Below, in pieces: positions 44,880 through 55,206 of a DNA stretch of 64,000 nt. Below the pieces are notes generated by a model, which was not told the origin of the DNA, made no database searches, and saw only the letters and a list, made by a program, of their open reading frames with translations. Position 1 is the stretch's first letter. Each line of letters starts with the position of its first letter. This stretch comes from Cerasicoccus maritimus. Its GTDB lineage: Bacteria > Verrucomicrobiota > Verrucomicrobiia > Opitutales > Cerasicoccaceae. Where the stretch lies: contig JAVDPD010000030.1 in NCBI GenBank assembly GCA_031296935.1, positions 1-64,000 on the forward strand. Direction: 5' to 3'. A program made the translations under genes and the position numbers.

Positions 44880-45250
44880 TACAACGTGAATTCTGATTAT
44901 TCAGATCTGTTGCATCGACAATTCCTGTTTCCCATTCCTCGGAAATTTCCATAATGATGGCAGTGACGAGTCTGAGGATCGAGTCTGTATTTGGAAAAAG
45001 TCCGGCGACTTTGGTTCGTCGTTTGATCTGCGTATTGAGGATCTCGCACATGTTGTATGTGCGCAGCCGCTTGCGCATGTGGGTGGGCATGGAGAAGACG
45101 GTGAGCCCCCTCGGGGATGGCCTCCTGCATCCAGCGGCTGAGCTCGGGGGCGGTTTTGTCATATTTGTCGGCGAGCGCCTGGAGTCGTTCTTCGGCGATG
45201 GCGCGGGCGTCGGCATTGAAGACGGTGCGGATGTCTTCGGCGACGGCTTT
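44880..45250 (-). pseudogene. IS256-family transposase, C-terminal remnant
   Basis: Fragment spread over two frames. One gives EDIRTVFNADARAIAEERLQ and KYDKTAPELSRWMQEAIPEG; after a frameshift near 45110 the other gives LTVFSMPTHMRKRLRTYNM, NTQIKRRTKVAGLFPNTDSI and VTAIIMEISEEWETG, the classical end of Mutator/IS256 transposases. The N-terminal two-thirds including the catalytic DDE residues are gone. Confidence 0.75.
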
Positions 45251-45790
45251 GCCGCAATTTTCGGTGCCACGGTCGGTGAGGATGCGCAGCAAGCCCATGC
45301 CGCTGTCCTCGTAGAGAGGCATGACGCGCTCGTTGAGCAAGTCGGCGGCGGTGATCGGCGTTTTGGTGGCGTAGAGCTTGGCTCAGGCAAACTTTGGAGT
45401 AGGCCTCGATGAAAGGTCTGCTGGTAGACACGCCCCAGACCCTTTAGCGTGCCGACATAGAAGGTGTCTTGGCGGCCGAGATAGCCCCCGGGTACGCAGT
45501 CTCGATCTCGCCGCTGACGATGTCTTCATCACTTTTGCGCTCCATGACTGTGACCTGAGCTTCGGTCAGCACGACACCGGTTTCGGCCACGTGTTTCTCC
45601 AGAGCCTGAAGGCGCAGCTTGAAGGTTTGCAGCTTATGACACCGAGCGAACGCCACCAGGCGAGATAGGCAGACCTTCTTTACGCAGCTCGTTGGACACG
45701 CGCACCTGCTCAAGGGCCGGGTTGTCGATGGCCATCTCGCAGATTCGTTGTTCAATGCGCTTGTCTACGCGGTTTTTCCGATTGGGCACA
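45250..45790 (-). pseudogene. IS481/IS3-like transposase remnant
   Basis: Pieces in several frames, right to left: a helix-turn-helix part (RIEQRICEMAIDNPALEQVR, SNELRKEGLPISPGGVRSV), a linker (KLQTFKLRLQALEKHVAETG), QQTF-like catalytic-core remnants around 45430, and SGMGLLRILTDRGTENCGK, which carries the second Asp of the integrase core. Multiple frameshifts. At about 45250 it is fused directly to the IS256 remnant. Confidence 0.7.
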
Positions 45791-45799
45791 CGGCGGTTC

Positions 45800-46020
45800 T
45801 TGTCCCAATTCTGCGACTTGCCCACTCGCGTGCGCTTTACCTTGAAAGCGCTCAAGTCCACCCGATCAACCGCCTCCAAGATGAAATGCATAGGGTCGTC
45901 CTCAGCAACCAACCCACTTACGCATATCAACTGGTAACAAAAGAGGCCGCTTCTCGATCTACTGGCACGAAATCCAACACAACAACAAATCAAACTCGTT
46001 CGGACAGTGCGATCAAATCC
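45800..46020 (-). other. Possible further transposon-derived sequence
   Basis: The minus-strand frame reads VAEDDPMHFILEAVDRVDLS, which looks like the N-terminus of another transposase type, then breaks. Too short for a firm call. Confidence 0.3.
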
Positions 46021-46058
46021 GACAGGCGATAGGCACGCGCGCTCAACACATCGTCCAT

Positions 46059-46097
46059 AAAAAATCCGCCGGGCTCAGAGCCTGGCGGATTATTTTT
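46059..46097 (-). terminator. Bidirectional rho-independent terminator
   Basis: AATCCGCC (46063-46070) pairs with GGCGGATT (46084-46091), extended by GGCTC/GAGCC. T-runs follow on both strands. It ends the symporter gene on the minus strand. Confidence 0.9.
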
Positions 46098-46115
46098 GAA
46101 ATGAAGCGACAGGGC

Positions 46116-48416
46116 TTAATCGTCGTCGTCCACGTCGTCGCCTTTAGCCTTGAAGGCTTCGCGGTCGACAAGAGACACGTGACCTTCGACCATACCGTTA
46201 TCGAGCGGATTGTCTTCACGCGCGGCCAAGTCCCTAAAGAGCGCACGCAAGTCGATGATGCCGCCGGTCAGGAACCAGACCGTCGAGATCACGCCAAGGA
46301 TCGCAGTCACAATCAAGCTGGTGAAGAAGAAGTAATTCACCCACCACTCTGGTGGCCAAGGTGAAATCAAATTCCAAATCAGCACGCCAACAAAGCAGAG
46401 GCCAAATTTGTAAACGATGGCATAACCGAATACGGACCAGGCAATGACTTTGTCGCCCGTGGTGTATTCCGGTGTTATGCCGATCAGCTTTTTGATGGCA
46501 TTGTGCACGGACCACTTGAAAGGCTCCTTGTTTTCATGGGCCACGTCATAAATACCGCGGTGGAGCAAACGGTCCAGGTTGAAGGGCTTGCGCTGCGTCA
46601 AGAGAGAGCCCAGCACGTAGGCAACGATGCCCGCGCACATGGACATGAAGTAGAGTTCGTAGGAATTGATCGGGAACTTCACCGGATTCATTTCCCAGAC
46701 GATATACGGGTTAAACGGGCTGGATGCAGCTTCCAGGAAGTTGCCCACCGAGACGTCCCAGCCTTTGTTTTCCAGCCACGGATACACGGTCTGCGCCCAG
46801 TTGCGCTGAAGCAGGAGACCCAAGCCAGACAGACCAGAACCAAATATCAGCGAGCCAAAAGCGCCAACGGTATTGCCGAAACGACTATAGAGACCAAACA
46901 CCATGATCGGGCCAGCGCCACCGAGCCAGAGCCCGGTCATGATCGTCGTGAACATGATAATGTAATCGAGCTGGACGAAGAAGATGGAAACGAAAAAGAA
47001 GAAGACGCAGACCCCGACTGAAGATAGCCTCAATAGCAAAACATGCTGCTTCGGCGTGAGTGGATTTTTGCAGAAGGGAATGATGATGTCCTGAACAATT
47101 GTTGACGAGGCATTGAAAACGCGGGAGTCATCCGTCGACAACAGCAGCATGATCATGAGCAGACAGAACAAGCCCATCAGACCGACTGGCAGCACATTTC
47201 TCAGCGCCACCGGCAACATCATCTGCTGGTAAAGCGTGCGGAATTTCTGGAACTGCAGGTTGCCCTCGGGCGAGTCCCCCAAGGCCTTATGGGCAGCATC
47301 CATGTAAGGTGTGTCGAGGTTGACTTCCTGGGAGAGTGGCGTATCGACACCGATTTCGTGCGTGCTCGCGGGGATGCTGTCGAGCGCCGTATTCAAGTTG
47401 GCGCGCATGGCTTCGTCGGGGATGATTTCGGCAGCCACCTTGTGTGTCAGGTCGTGGCGGATTGCGCGCGACTCCTCGGAGAAACGCGTGTGCGTCATCA
47501 GCGCAATAATCATCACGGCGATCAGCAGCAGCATGAGGCCCGCATAAAGCGCGCGCCAAGTGCCGAGGATACCGGCCATCTTTTGTTCGTGAGGCGTGCG
47601 GCCGCTACTGGTCGTGTCATTGCCAATCCAACTCGCGCGGTTGAGGATGCTCCCCATAATCGTCACGAAGATCGCGAAGATGTTAAAGTCACGGAGCTCC
47701 GAAATGTCGAATGGGTTGATGAAGCTTTCGCCCGGAGCGCGGTCTAACATCACGGGAGCAATCGTATCATGCCATCCGAAGTTGAGGAAGATGTAGCCCG
47801 CAATGACGACAAAAATTGGGTAGCTCATCAGGCCCTGAAAGGCGTCAGAAATAAGGAGAGAAATGCGACCGCCTGGCCAGATGACGACCATGCACAGGCA
47901 CAGCGACATCCCTACGATCAGCGCAAAGGTAGGCATGGCTATGCCAAAGAAGTTAATGCTGTGAGGCAGGCCGAGGAAGTAGATGAAAAAATTCGTCGCG
48001 ACAGCCGGCCCAATCGCGTTGGTAATCATCTCCGAGATCGTGCGCAGGGTCGCCGCAACGATACGAAGCGGGCGATTGTAGCGCATTTCCAGGAATTGGC
48101 CAATCGAGAGCGAGCGCGTTTCGCGAAAGCGATAAACGCAGTAACCGGTCAGGCCCATGATAATGCCTACCGGAATCGTTAAATACTCCCAGAACGATAG
48201 GGCGTAGCCGACCTGGTATTTGGACTCAACCAAGGCAACCAAGGTAATGACGCTCAGGCCGGCGGTTAAGTCGCCCGCAGAAATAACGTAGCGGCCAGCA
48301 ACACGGCCAGCAGCAAGAAAGTCGACGACACCTCGTACGTATTTACGGCTGTAAACAGCCAAATAAAGCACGAAGCACACCGGTGCCAGCGTAATGATCC
48401 AATCAATCCAATGCAT
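46116..48416 (-). CDS. Sodium/solute symporter (SSS family)
   Basis: 766 aa with a long series of membrane helices, starting MHWIDWIITLAPVCFVLYLA. SSS features: GRVAGRYVISAGDLTAGLSV in the first repeat, GYCVYRFRETRSLSIGQFLE, WPGGRISLLISDAFQGLMSY. The centre (about 300-400) has a large soluble insertion. The C-terminus adds extra helices and an acidic tail (DDVDDDD), making it longer than typical SSS (about 500). The substrate cannot be told; sugar, amino acid or nucleoside are possible. Single gene with terminator. Confidence 0.85.
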   Translation of the reverse strand: MHWIDWIITLAPVCFVLYLAVYSRKYVRGVVDFLAAGRVAGRYVISAGDLTAGLSVITLVALVESKYQVGYALSFWEYLTIPVGIIMGLTGYCVYRFRETRSLSIGQFLEMRYNRPLRIVAATLRTISEMITNAIGPAVATNFFIYFLGLPHSINFFGIAMPTFALIVGMSLCLCMVVIWPGGRISLLISDAFQGLMSYPIFVVIAGYIFLNFGWHDTIAPVMLDRAPGESFINPFDISELRDFNIFAIFVTIMGSILNRASWIGNDTTSSGRTPHEQKMAGILGTWRALYAGLMLLLIAVMIIALMTHTRFSEESRAIRHDLTHKVAAEIIPDEAMRANLNTALDSIPASTHEIGVDTPLSQEVNLDTPYMDAAHKALGDSPEGNLQFQKFRTLYQQMMLPVALRNVLPVGLMGLFCLLMIMLLLSTDDSRVFNASSTIVQDIIIPFCKNPLTPKQHVLLLRLSSVGVCVFFFFVSIFFVQLDYIIMFTTIMTGLWLGGAGPIMVFGLYSRFGNTVGAFGSLIFGSGLSGLGLLLQRNWAQTVYPWLENKGWDVSVGNFLEAASSPFNPYIVWEMNPVKFPINSYELYFMSMCAGIVAYVLGSLLTQRKPFNLDRLLHRGIYDVAHENKEPFKWSVHNAIKKLIGITPEYTTGDKVIAWSVFGYAIVYKFGLCFVGVLIWNLISPWPPEWWVNYFFFTSLIVTAILGVISTVWFLTGGIIDLRALFRDLAAREDNPLDNGMVEGHVSLVDREAFKAKGDDVDDDD

Positions 48417-48848
48417 TGTCTACAGCTGTTGAGCGTTCTGATTGGGTCCGTCTGCCACACTGGTCCGTGGAAAAGAGAAGACCGTAGTCTTCACAGAGGA
48501 TGATTTCTTGAGTGTGCTATACAGCAGCCCAAGACACTCAGGAACAAGCTGTTCGCTATTAGATGGATTTATTAATATTCGCATGCGGGGGGTTCAGGAA
48601 AATTGATAATGCCGACCCATAGGGTCAGATTTGTTGGTATATCACCTGACAATATCGTCAAGCGGAAGCGAAAAAGAAAGAAAGAAAGAAAGAAACCTTT
48701 CTTCAACGCAACTACCGGGCATTTACTATATCACAGCGGGCAAAGCGATATAGGAAATCAGGAACAGCGGTCCACCTCTAAATTCAAACTCTCAGAACGC
48801 AAGCTGATGATCACGCCACTTGTTGCACGACCAATCAAGTAGAGGTGC
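48417..48848. other. Intergenic region with GAAA microsatellite
   Basis: 432 bp between two leftward genes; holds the symporter promoter. It contains five consecutive GAAA units at 48676-48695. Otherwise no ORF or hairpin that I can support. Confidence 0.45.
48676..48695. repeat. GAAA tetranucleotide repeat
   Basis: Five tandem GAAA units in a purine-rich stretch. Such tracts can vary in length by slippage. Confidence 0.8.
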
Positions 48849-49970
48849 TTAATTGTGTAACGTAATTAAAAAGCGAGCGCTTTCCCCGGGCTTACTCACC
48901 AGAGAGACATCTCCTCCTTGGGCGATCATCAGCTTTTTCACAATCGACAACCCCAGTCCAAACGAGGACTCGCCTCCCGTTGGGCGAGCCGACAGGCGCT
49001 GATAGCCTTGGAACAGCTTGTCGTAATCTTCTTCCTGAAATCCTGGTCCTTCATCATAGACGACGATGCATGGTCGTCCTTCAGTATCCTTAGCGCCTTC
49101 AACATACACCGATTTCCCCGGCGGCGAATACTTCAGGCCATTGCTGATCAAGTTATCCAAAACCTCACTCAGCAAAAACGGATCAGCGGCGATGATTTGA
49201 TCAAGCTCGCCTTGGAAATGGAGGGTTATAGTCTTACGCTCGGCCTGCCCAATATTTCTCAAACGGACATCTTCGATGACATCCAACAGCGAAACATCTG
49301 TAACCGTAGCCTCAAGGTTGCCTGAGCTGGTAAACTTCAAGTTCAACAACTCGTTCAATGTATTCAAAGTCTTCTCGGCGCTATAAGAAATCGCTTGGAT
49401 CATCTCATCTAAATCCTCAATTGCGTTGTAGCTCTCCGCAGCATGCAACTCATCACTGATAATCTCGGAAAAACCACGGATCGAAGCGATTGGTCCTCGC
49501 ACGTCGTGCGCAATAATACCGATCAACTCACTCTTGAGCTGCAGCTGCTTCTCCAGGCGACGCTGCGCATCCCGCAGTTTTAAATGTGTGCGAACTCGAG
49601 CGATCAGCTCAGATGGGCGAAACGGTTTGCCAATATAGTCGACTGCACCTGCATTGAAGCCATCTTCCACATCATCTTCCTCCACATGCGCGGTCAGGAA
49701 AATAATCGGCAAGTCTGCGTATTTTTCTTGTGTCTTTAAAAAACGGCAACAATCCAAACCGTTCATCCCTGGCATCGATACGTCCATTAGAATAATGTCC
49801 GGCTCGTTATCTTTCAACCAGGATAACGCATCTTCCGCACTCAAAGCAAACGCCAGCGAAAACGACGAGTTCGCCAACGTATTGCCAATTAGTCGCAAAT
49901 TTTCCGGCTGATCATCGACCGCCAAAACCACCGGTTTTACGGTGGCGTTGTCATTTTCAAACAGTTTCAT
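48849..49970 (-). CDS. Response regulator-histidine kinase (REC-HisKA-HATPase)
   Basis: 373 aa, soluble. N-terminal receiver: acidic pair near D19/D20, phospho-acceptor D63 (IILMDVSMPGMNG), K115 (YIGKPF). Then an H-box with H155 (GIIAHDVRGPIASIRGFSE), N-box NLISNGLKYS, and G-boxes DEGPGF and SFGLGLSIVKKL. A receiver in front of a kinase suggests that the kinase is controlled by phosphotransfer from another kinase, most likely the hybrid kinase encoded just upstream, whose 3' end it overlaps by 14 bp. Output not evident. Confidence 0.88.
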   Translation of the reverse strand: MKLFENDNATVKPVVLAVDDQPENLRLIGNTLANSSFSLAFALSAEDALSWLKDNEPDIILMDVSMPGMNGLDCCRFLKTQEKYADLPIIFLTAHVEEDDVEDGFNAGAVDYIGKPFRPSELIARVRTHLKLRDAQRRLEKQLQLKSELIGIIAHDVRGPIASIRGFSEIISDELHAAESYNAIEDLDEMIQAISYSAEKTLNTLNELLNLKFTSSGNLEATVTDVSLLDVIEDVRLRNIGQAERKTITLHFQGELDQIIAADPFLLSEVLDNLISNGLKYSPPGKSVYVEGAKDTEGRPCIVVYDEGPGFQEEDYDKLFQGYQRLSARPTGGESSFGLGLSIVKKLMIAQGGDVSLVSKPGESARFLITLHN

Positions 49971-52900
49971 TGGAATGCATACTTAACAGAAAAGTTTTGA
50001 GTTGGCCTAAAGTTTGACGAACCGTCGCAACATCAAATGTCTCAGCGCTCATCATCAGTTGATGACTGAGCTCGGACAAATAGGCGGACTGATATTCTTG
50101 AGCTGCCTCATTCAATTGCCCGGCATATGCCTTCAATGCATCGATGGAAAACCCACCGTCGTGGCGTTTTAATTCACGGAGTAGATTTCCCTGCAATTCC
50201 ACGGGCAATACAACCTCCCCTCCTCCCATAGGCTCGGGAAGGTCAGGATTCGGTTTCGAGGTCTGCGAGACCATAGAGCCATTAAGCCAATGATGGCATG
50301 CCTTGAGTAAAACATGCGGTGGAATTGGTTTTATCAGGCATTCATTAAAACCACGTTTCTCCAAGTCGAGTTCACTCTGCTGCAAGCTGGCGGTAATCGC
50401 CAAGATTGGCGTATCCGCAAAGGCTGCTTGCCGACGCAATCGCTGACAAACGTCTCGCCCATCCAAATCTGGCATAGAGATGTCCAATAGAATCAGGTCT
50501 GGCCGGTGCTTAACGGCCATTTCCAAACCTTTCTCGCCACATTCAGCCTCAATGATCGTTAGCTTAGGCACACTGGCGAAGGTTGCCAACATCAGGTCCA
50601 TGTTCGCCTGAGTATCCTCAACGATGAGCACCTTGGCCTCTGGAAATACCATCGACAAACTGTCCTCATGATCTTCTATCGTCCGGTCCAGAACAGGCTC
50701 TGCTGTCTGCACATTGGGAATGGTGAAAAAGAAGGACGTTCCTTTGCCCAGTTCACTTGAGTAGTCGATCTTTCCTCCCATCAAAGCAACTAGCTTTGCA
50801 CTGATAGCCAAGCCCAAGCCAGTTCCTCCTTTTGCTGCCTCTTCCGCCTGTTCAAACTTGTTGAAAGCACGCTCGCGGAAAGACTCTGGAATGCCCCGAC
50901 CGGTATCACTTACCGTGAATGTTAAATCATAGTTCCCATCATGCTCGGCGTATTCCAGGACCAGACGAACACTTCCTTCGTCTGTGAATTTAATCGCATT
51001 GGAAAGGAGATTCAGCAGAACCTGCTGTAGGCGAAAATCATCGAGTAGCAAATAGCTCGGCAAACCATTTTGAAAACGATGTTCGAGAGTCACGCCCTTC
51101 ATGTCGGCCTGTAATTGAAATACATCCTGTAGTTCACGAAACATTCGTGAAAAGGAGACAGGCTTCGGCGATAATTCTATTTTACCAGCTTCGATCTTAG
51201 CCAAGTCCAGCAGATCATTGATCAGCCCCAACAACGTTTTGCCACTCGATCGGATCGATCGAATAAACTGTGACTGCCGGACATCAACAAGCTCCTTGGA
51301 CAACAACTCGGCAAAGCCCAGTATCGCATTCATCGGCGTACGAATCTCGTGGCTCATATTCGCGAGAAAATTGGTCTTTGCGCGGTTAGCCGTCTCCGCT
51401 TCGTTGCGTAAGCGCTCCAGTTCACGTTCTCGCTGAACAATTTGGGTAATGTCTGCGGTAAACATTATAATTCCGCCAATAGAGTCATCCACATCACTCC
51501 ATGGGCGTATTTCCCAGCGTAGGTATTGATCATGATCCCAACCCGGTGGGCGCCAGCAATCACGGTCACTGGCCCTCACCTTTCCTTGCATACATTCACG
51601 ATGAATCGCTTTCCACTCCTCACTCATATCAGGGAAAACTTCATAGTGAGAGCGACCGACCAGCTTAGCGTCCAAGGCCAGCCCATAGTCGAGTTTCCAC
51701 TGATTACTAACCGCTACGTAGCGCATCCGTCGATCAAACATCGCAACCGACGCCGGTGCATTGTGCACGTATGACTCCAGTCTGCTCTTTTGCCGAAGAA
51801 TCATTGCCTGCGCTTCATCGAGTTCCTGATAGCGCCGTCGGTTCAGGTAGATGAGGTAAACCAAGAACGAAAGCACGACTGCGACAATTATGCCTCCAAT
51901 TAAAAATAAATTCGCAATGAGCCGATCAACTTCCACCCAGGAGGGATCCACATAGATCTCATAGTAAAGCTCGGGGGTGACCTGCGAATAAGCAGTTTCT
52001 GCTCGGGCAGGTGGCGGTTGCTTATTATTGGTGGTAATCAGCCTTACATTGTATAGGAACTCCTGCGCAGAATTCCCCCCAAGAACATGAATCGCGTCGT
52101 GGATAAATTCTACATAGTTCGCAATCCCGTAAAGCACAGCCGAATCGTTAGGCGATTCAACTGCGCTACTGGAGTGCACACGAAAAAATAAGAAATCATT
52201 AGGCGCTCCGGGTGGAGCCTTGGCCACATAGTTTCCGTCCCCAGCATTCAGATTAATTATGCTTTCGCTAAGCCACTCAGCATACGGCAAATCTGGCTCT
52301 AGAGGATATTGCCAACTGATATCACGGCCTGTGTCTCGAACATGAAGAAACTTGATCGAGCGAAAATCAGTTGTGTAGTTATGAGCATCCTGAAGCCATT
52401 CCGGCTGATTGGATGCAGGCCCATATTCAACACGATCTGCCATGCGAATCAACGCCAGGCAAAACTGCTTGTAATGCGCATCAATCAAGTCCGCGAGAAA
52501 CTCAGCACGGTGCTGCGCGTGATCCAGACGAGTCTGTTCATACTGAGCATGAAACCCAAGGAAAACGGAACCAACTGCAAAAGTTGTTCCAAAAAATGTC
52601 GGTGCCCACATCCAGCGAAAAGCCTCTTGATAAAGCGCCCGTCCGCAGCGAAAGCGCTGCATAATGAGTCCCATCGAAAGCAAAAAAAAGGCTGAAGAAG
52701 TGTGCAACGCCATCTCCGAAAAGCGTGCACCCAGCCAGACAATTCGCGGGATCTCAATAATGTAGCAAAACAAAGCCGAGCCCGAAATTCCAGCCACCAA
52801 ACATGCAATGAGCACAATCAAAACCTCTATCTTCACGCTTCGCACCGCTAATTGAGACAACAGCATGGCCACGCCCCCAAAAAAGAAGCACATGCTCGTC

Positions 52901-53289
52901 AGCATGGACATCCGACCGGGGGCCGGAGAATTATCCACTAGGAAAGGTTCTCCAAAAAGGTGGTCCACCCCGAGGTTGATCCCAAAAGCATGCTGCGATA
53001 AATTGGCTGCTCCCCAAACAAACAAGGCCAAACCGAACCAAAAATCCAAACGCCATTTATAGATCCAGCCCGGCGCCGAAAGCGCAAATAAACCACCTGC
53101 AAATAATAAGAAGCCAAAAGCCGTTGTGGCCTGCATCGGAGCAAGCTTCGGAAGTATTTGAACGATCTTGGCGCTTTCGAATACCCACCCTCCAATGACC
53201 AGAATCGCAGTGAGAGCAACCAGCAGCGCGATGCAAATCGAAACAGGACACGGAACGCGCCTATTGATAACATTTCGCTTGGCTAGCAT
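49957..53289 (-). CDS. Hybrid sensor histidine kinase, multi-TM
   Basis: 1110 aa. Six or so membrane helices in the first 245 residues, a periplasmic segment (about 248-455), another helix (460-482), a PAS-like domain (500-620), HisKA with H647 (FLANMSHEIRTPMNAI), HATPase (NLLSNAIKF 760-768, DTGRGI 795-800, GTGLGLAIS), receiver with D936 (LILLDISMPDLDG) and K987, and a helical tail (about 1040-1105) with no clear phosphotransfer His. Overlaps the next gene by 14 bp; both form an operon. Signal unknown. Confidence 0.88.
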   Translation of the reverse strand: MLAKRNVINRRVPCPVSICIALLVALTAILVIGGWVFESAKIVQILPKLAPMQATTAFGFLLFAGGLFALSAPGWIYKWRLDFWFGLALFVWGAANLSQHAFGINLGVDHLFGEPFLVDNSPAPGRMSMLTSMCFFFGGVAMLLSQLAVRSVKIEVLIVLIACLVAGISGSALFCYIIEIPRIVWLGARFSEMALHTSSAFFLLSMGLIMQRFRCGRALYQEAFRWMWAPTFFGTTFAVGSVFLGFHAQYEQTRLDHAQHRAEFLADLIDAHYKQFCLALIRMADRVEYGPASNQPEWLQDAHNYTTDFRSIKFLHVRDTGRDISWQYPLEPDLPYAEWLSESIINLNAGDGNYVAKAPPGAPNDFLFFRVHSSSAVESPNDSAVLYGIANYVEFIHDAIHVLGGNSAQEFLYNVRLITTNNKQPPPARAETAYSQVTPELYYEIYVDPSWVEVDRLIANLFLIGGIIVAVVLSFLVYLIYLNRRRYQELDEAQAMILRQKSRLESYVHNAPASVAMFDRRMRYVAVSNQWKLDYGLALDAKLVGRSHYEVFPDMSEEWKAIHRECMQGKVRASDRDCWRPPGWDHDQYLRWEIRPWSDVDDSIGGIIMFTADITQIVQRERELERLRNEAETANRAKTNFLANMSHEIRTPMNAILGFAELLSKELVDVRQSQFIRSIRSSGKTLLGLINDLLDLAKIEAGKIELSPKPVSFSRMFRELQDVFQLQADMKGVTLEHRFQNGLPSYLLLDDFRLQQVLLNLLSNAIKFTDEGSVRLVLEYAEHDGNYDLTFTVSDTGRGIPESFRERAFNKFEQAEEAAKGGTGLGLAISAKLVALMGGKIDYSSELGKGTSFFFTIPNVQTAEPVLDRTIEDHEDSLSMVFPEAKVLIVEDTQANMDLMLATFASVPKLTIIEAECGEKGLEMAVKHRPDLILLDISMPDLDGRDVCQRLRRQAAFADTPILAITASLQQSELDLEKRGFNECLIKPIPPHVLLKACHHWLNGSMVSQTSKPNPDLPEPMGGGEVVLPVELQGNLLRELKRHDGGFSIDALKAYAGQLNEAAQEYQSAYLSELSHQLMMSAETFDVATVRQTLGQLKTFLLSMHSNETV

Positions 53290-53545
53290 GTGTCATATAT
53301 AAACTGATAAGAGCACCTGTTGCGAATGGTTTCCCTCAAATACAGCGAAGGATTTCACCCCATTAGGCCATATTCCTTAGAACACTACATCCATAATCCC
53401 AGTATCAGGCATTCATTGCCTATTTAACATCCAATTCAGTTGACAGCATATACCACAATAAGAATATGCGAGACTCGAAACGAAAATATCACATGGATCA
53501 ATCGCCCCCCTACTCCAACGACATAAAGTAGTTTGCAAGAATACC

Positions 53546-53998
53546 ATGACTAAACCCAAAGTACTCATACTCTGCACGGGCAACTCCTGCCGCAGCCACA
53601 TGGCGGAAGGCATTCTACGCAACACGGCTGGCGACCTCTTCGAAATTTTCAGCGCCGGCTCCAAACCAGCTGGTTATGTTCACCCGAGCGCCATTGCCGT
53701 ATTGAAAGAGCTCGATATAGATATATCCAGCCATACCTCGAAGCATCTGGATCAATTTATGGACGCCGGCATCGACACCGTTATCACCGTGTGCGACCAC
53801 GCCGACGAAAGCTGCCCCCTCTTTCCTGGCAAGGTCCACCGCTACCACTGGGGCTTTGAAGACCCCCCAAAGGCCATTCGTGAAGGAGAAACCGAAATGG
53901 ACGCCTTTCGCCGCATTCGCGACGAAATCCGCATGGCCTTCGAAGCCTATGCATCTGGTTACCGTCAAGCGCTGACCACGACGCTTAGTCTCCCATGA
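53546..53998 (+). CDS. arsC: Arsenate reductase, low-MW phosphatase type
   Basis: 150 aa. P-loop [20 protein letters not shown] (Cys at about residue 10, then Asn, Ser, Cys, Arg) and the redox cysteine region [13 protein letters not shown] mark a thioredoxin-linked ArsC; the WGFEDPPKA and AFRRIRDEI segments agree. It reduces arsenate to arsenite, which the downstream Acr3 exports. The stop overlaps the Acr3 start by 4 bp (ATGA). No arsR precedes it. Confidence 0.93.
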   Translation: MTKPKVLILCTGNSCRSHMAEGILRNTAGDLFEIFSAGSKPAGYVHPSAIAVLKELDIDISSHTSKHLDQFMDAGIDTVITVCDHADESCPLFPGKVHRYHWGFEDPPKAIREGETEMDAFRRIRDEIRMAFEAYASGYRQALTTTLSLP

Positions 53999-55065
53999 GC
54001 CGAACCTCTGCTCCCCCAGCCTGCTCTCCCTGCAAAAAGGAATTAGGCTTTCTCGATCGCTTTCTCACGCTCTGGATCTTCCTTGCAATGGCGATTGGGG
54101 TTGGCATCGGGGCGCTGTGGAGCGGTGCCGACGAGTTTCTCAATCACTTCCAGGTTGGCACGACCAATGTGCCCATTGCCATCGGCCTGATCCTCATGAT
54201 GTACCCGCCACTGGCCAAGGTGCGCTACGAGGAAATGCCCCGCGTCTTCCGCAATCTGAAGGTGCTGGCGCTTTCTCTGGTGCAAAACTGGATCATCGGC
54301 CCGACGCTAATGTTTGCGCTAGCCATTATCTTCCTGCGCGGCCACCCGGAATACATGACAGGCGTCATTCTCATTGGACTGGCTCGCTGCATCGCGATGG
54401 TGATCGTCTGGAATGAATTAGCCGAAGGAGACAACGAATACGCCGCCGGCCTAGTTGCTTTCAACAGCGTTTTTCAAATCGTCTTTTTCAGCCTCTATGC
54501 CTGGGTGTTCATTACCTGGTTACCGGGTGTCTTCGGGCTGGAAGGCAGCTTGGTGTCCATCTCGATGGGCGAAGTCGCACAGAGCGTGTTTATCTACCTG
54601 GGCATACCCTTTTTCGGGGGGATGCTCACGCGCATCATCGGCGTCAAAGCCAAGGGCCGCGATTGGTATGAAAAGCAATTCATTCCGCGCATCAGCCCGA
54701 TCACACTCATCGCCCTGCTTTTCACCATCGTGCTAATGTTTAGCTATAAGGGAGACAAGATCATCGAGTTGCCTTTGGATGTCTTGCTCATAGCGATCCC
54801 ATTAACCATCTATTTCGCCATGATGTTTGTCGTGAGTTTTGTCATGGGCAAATGGGTGGGCGCAGACTACCGCCAAAGCGTCACCTTAAGCTTCACGGCG
54901 GCAAGTAACAATTTCGAGCTGGCTATAGCGGTTGCCGTCGCCGTATTCGGAATTGGATCAGGTGCAGCGTTCGCAGCCGTTATCGGACCGCTCGTGGAGG
55001 TACCCGTCATGATTGCCCTGGTCAACGTAGCCTTCTGGTTTCGCCGTAAGCTTTTCGCACAATGA
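53995..55065 (+). CDS. acr3: Acr3-family arsenite efflux permease
   Basis: 356 aa, ten membrane helices. Acr3 signatures: [20 protein letters not shown] at the N-terminus, [20 protein letters not shown], a cysteine in [12 protein letters not shown], and [20 protein letters not shown] near the C-terminus. Exports arsenite using proton motive force. Translationally coupled to arsC, so the two form an arsenic resistance operon. Confidence 0.94.
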   Translation: MSRTSAPPACSPCKKELGFLDRFLTLWIFLAMAIGVGIGALWSGADEFLNHFQVGTTNVPIAIGLILMMYPPLAKVRYEEMPRVFRNLKVLALSLVQNWIIGPTLMFALAIIFLRGHPEYMTGVILIGLARCIAMVIVWNELAEGDNEYAAGLVAFNSVFQIVFFSLYAWVFITWLPGVFGLEGSLVSISMGEVAQSVFIYLGIPFFGGMLTRIIGVKAKGRDWYEKQFIPRISPITLIALLFTIVLMFSYKGDKIIELPLDVLLIAIPLTIYFAMMFVVSFVMGKWVGADYRQSVTLSFTAASNNFELAIAVAVAVFGIGSGAAFAAVIGPLVEVPVMIALVNVAFWFRRKLFAQ

Positions 55066-55206
55066 CCCCACTGTCTGCCAAGGTGCAGACTCGACATTAG
55101 CGCTAGTTAAAGTATACACGCAATAGGGAATAAAGTAAGGACTCCCTGTATCTAAAAACAATAAACAGCTAAACGAATGTCTTTTTATACCGATTGATAC
55201 ATCGAA

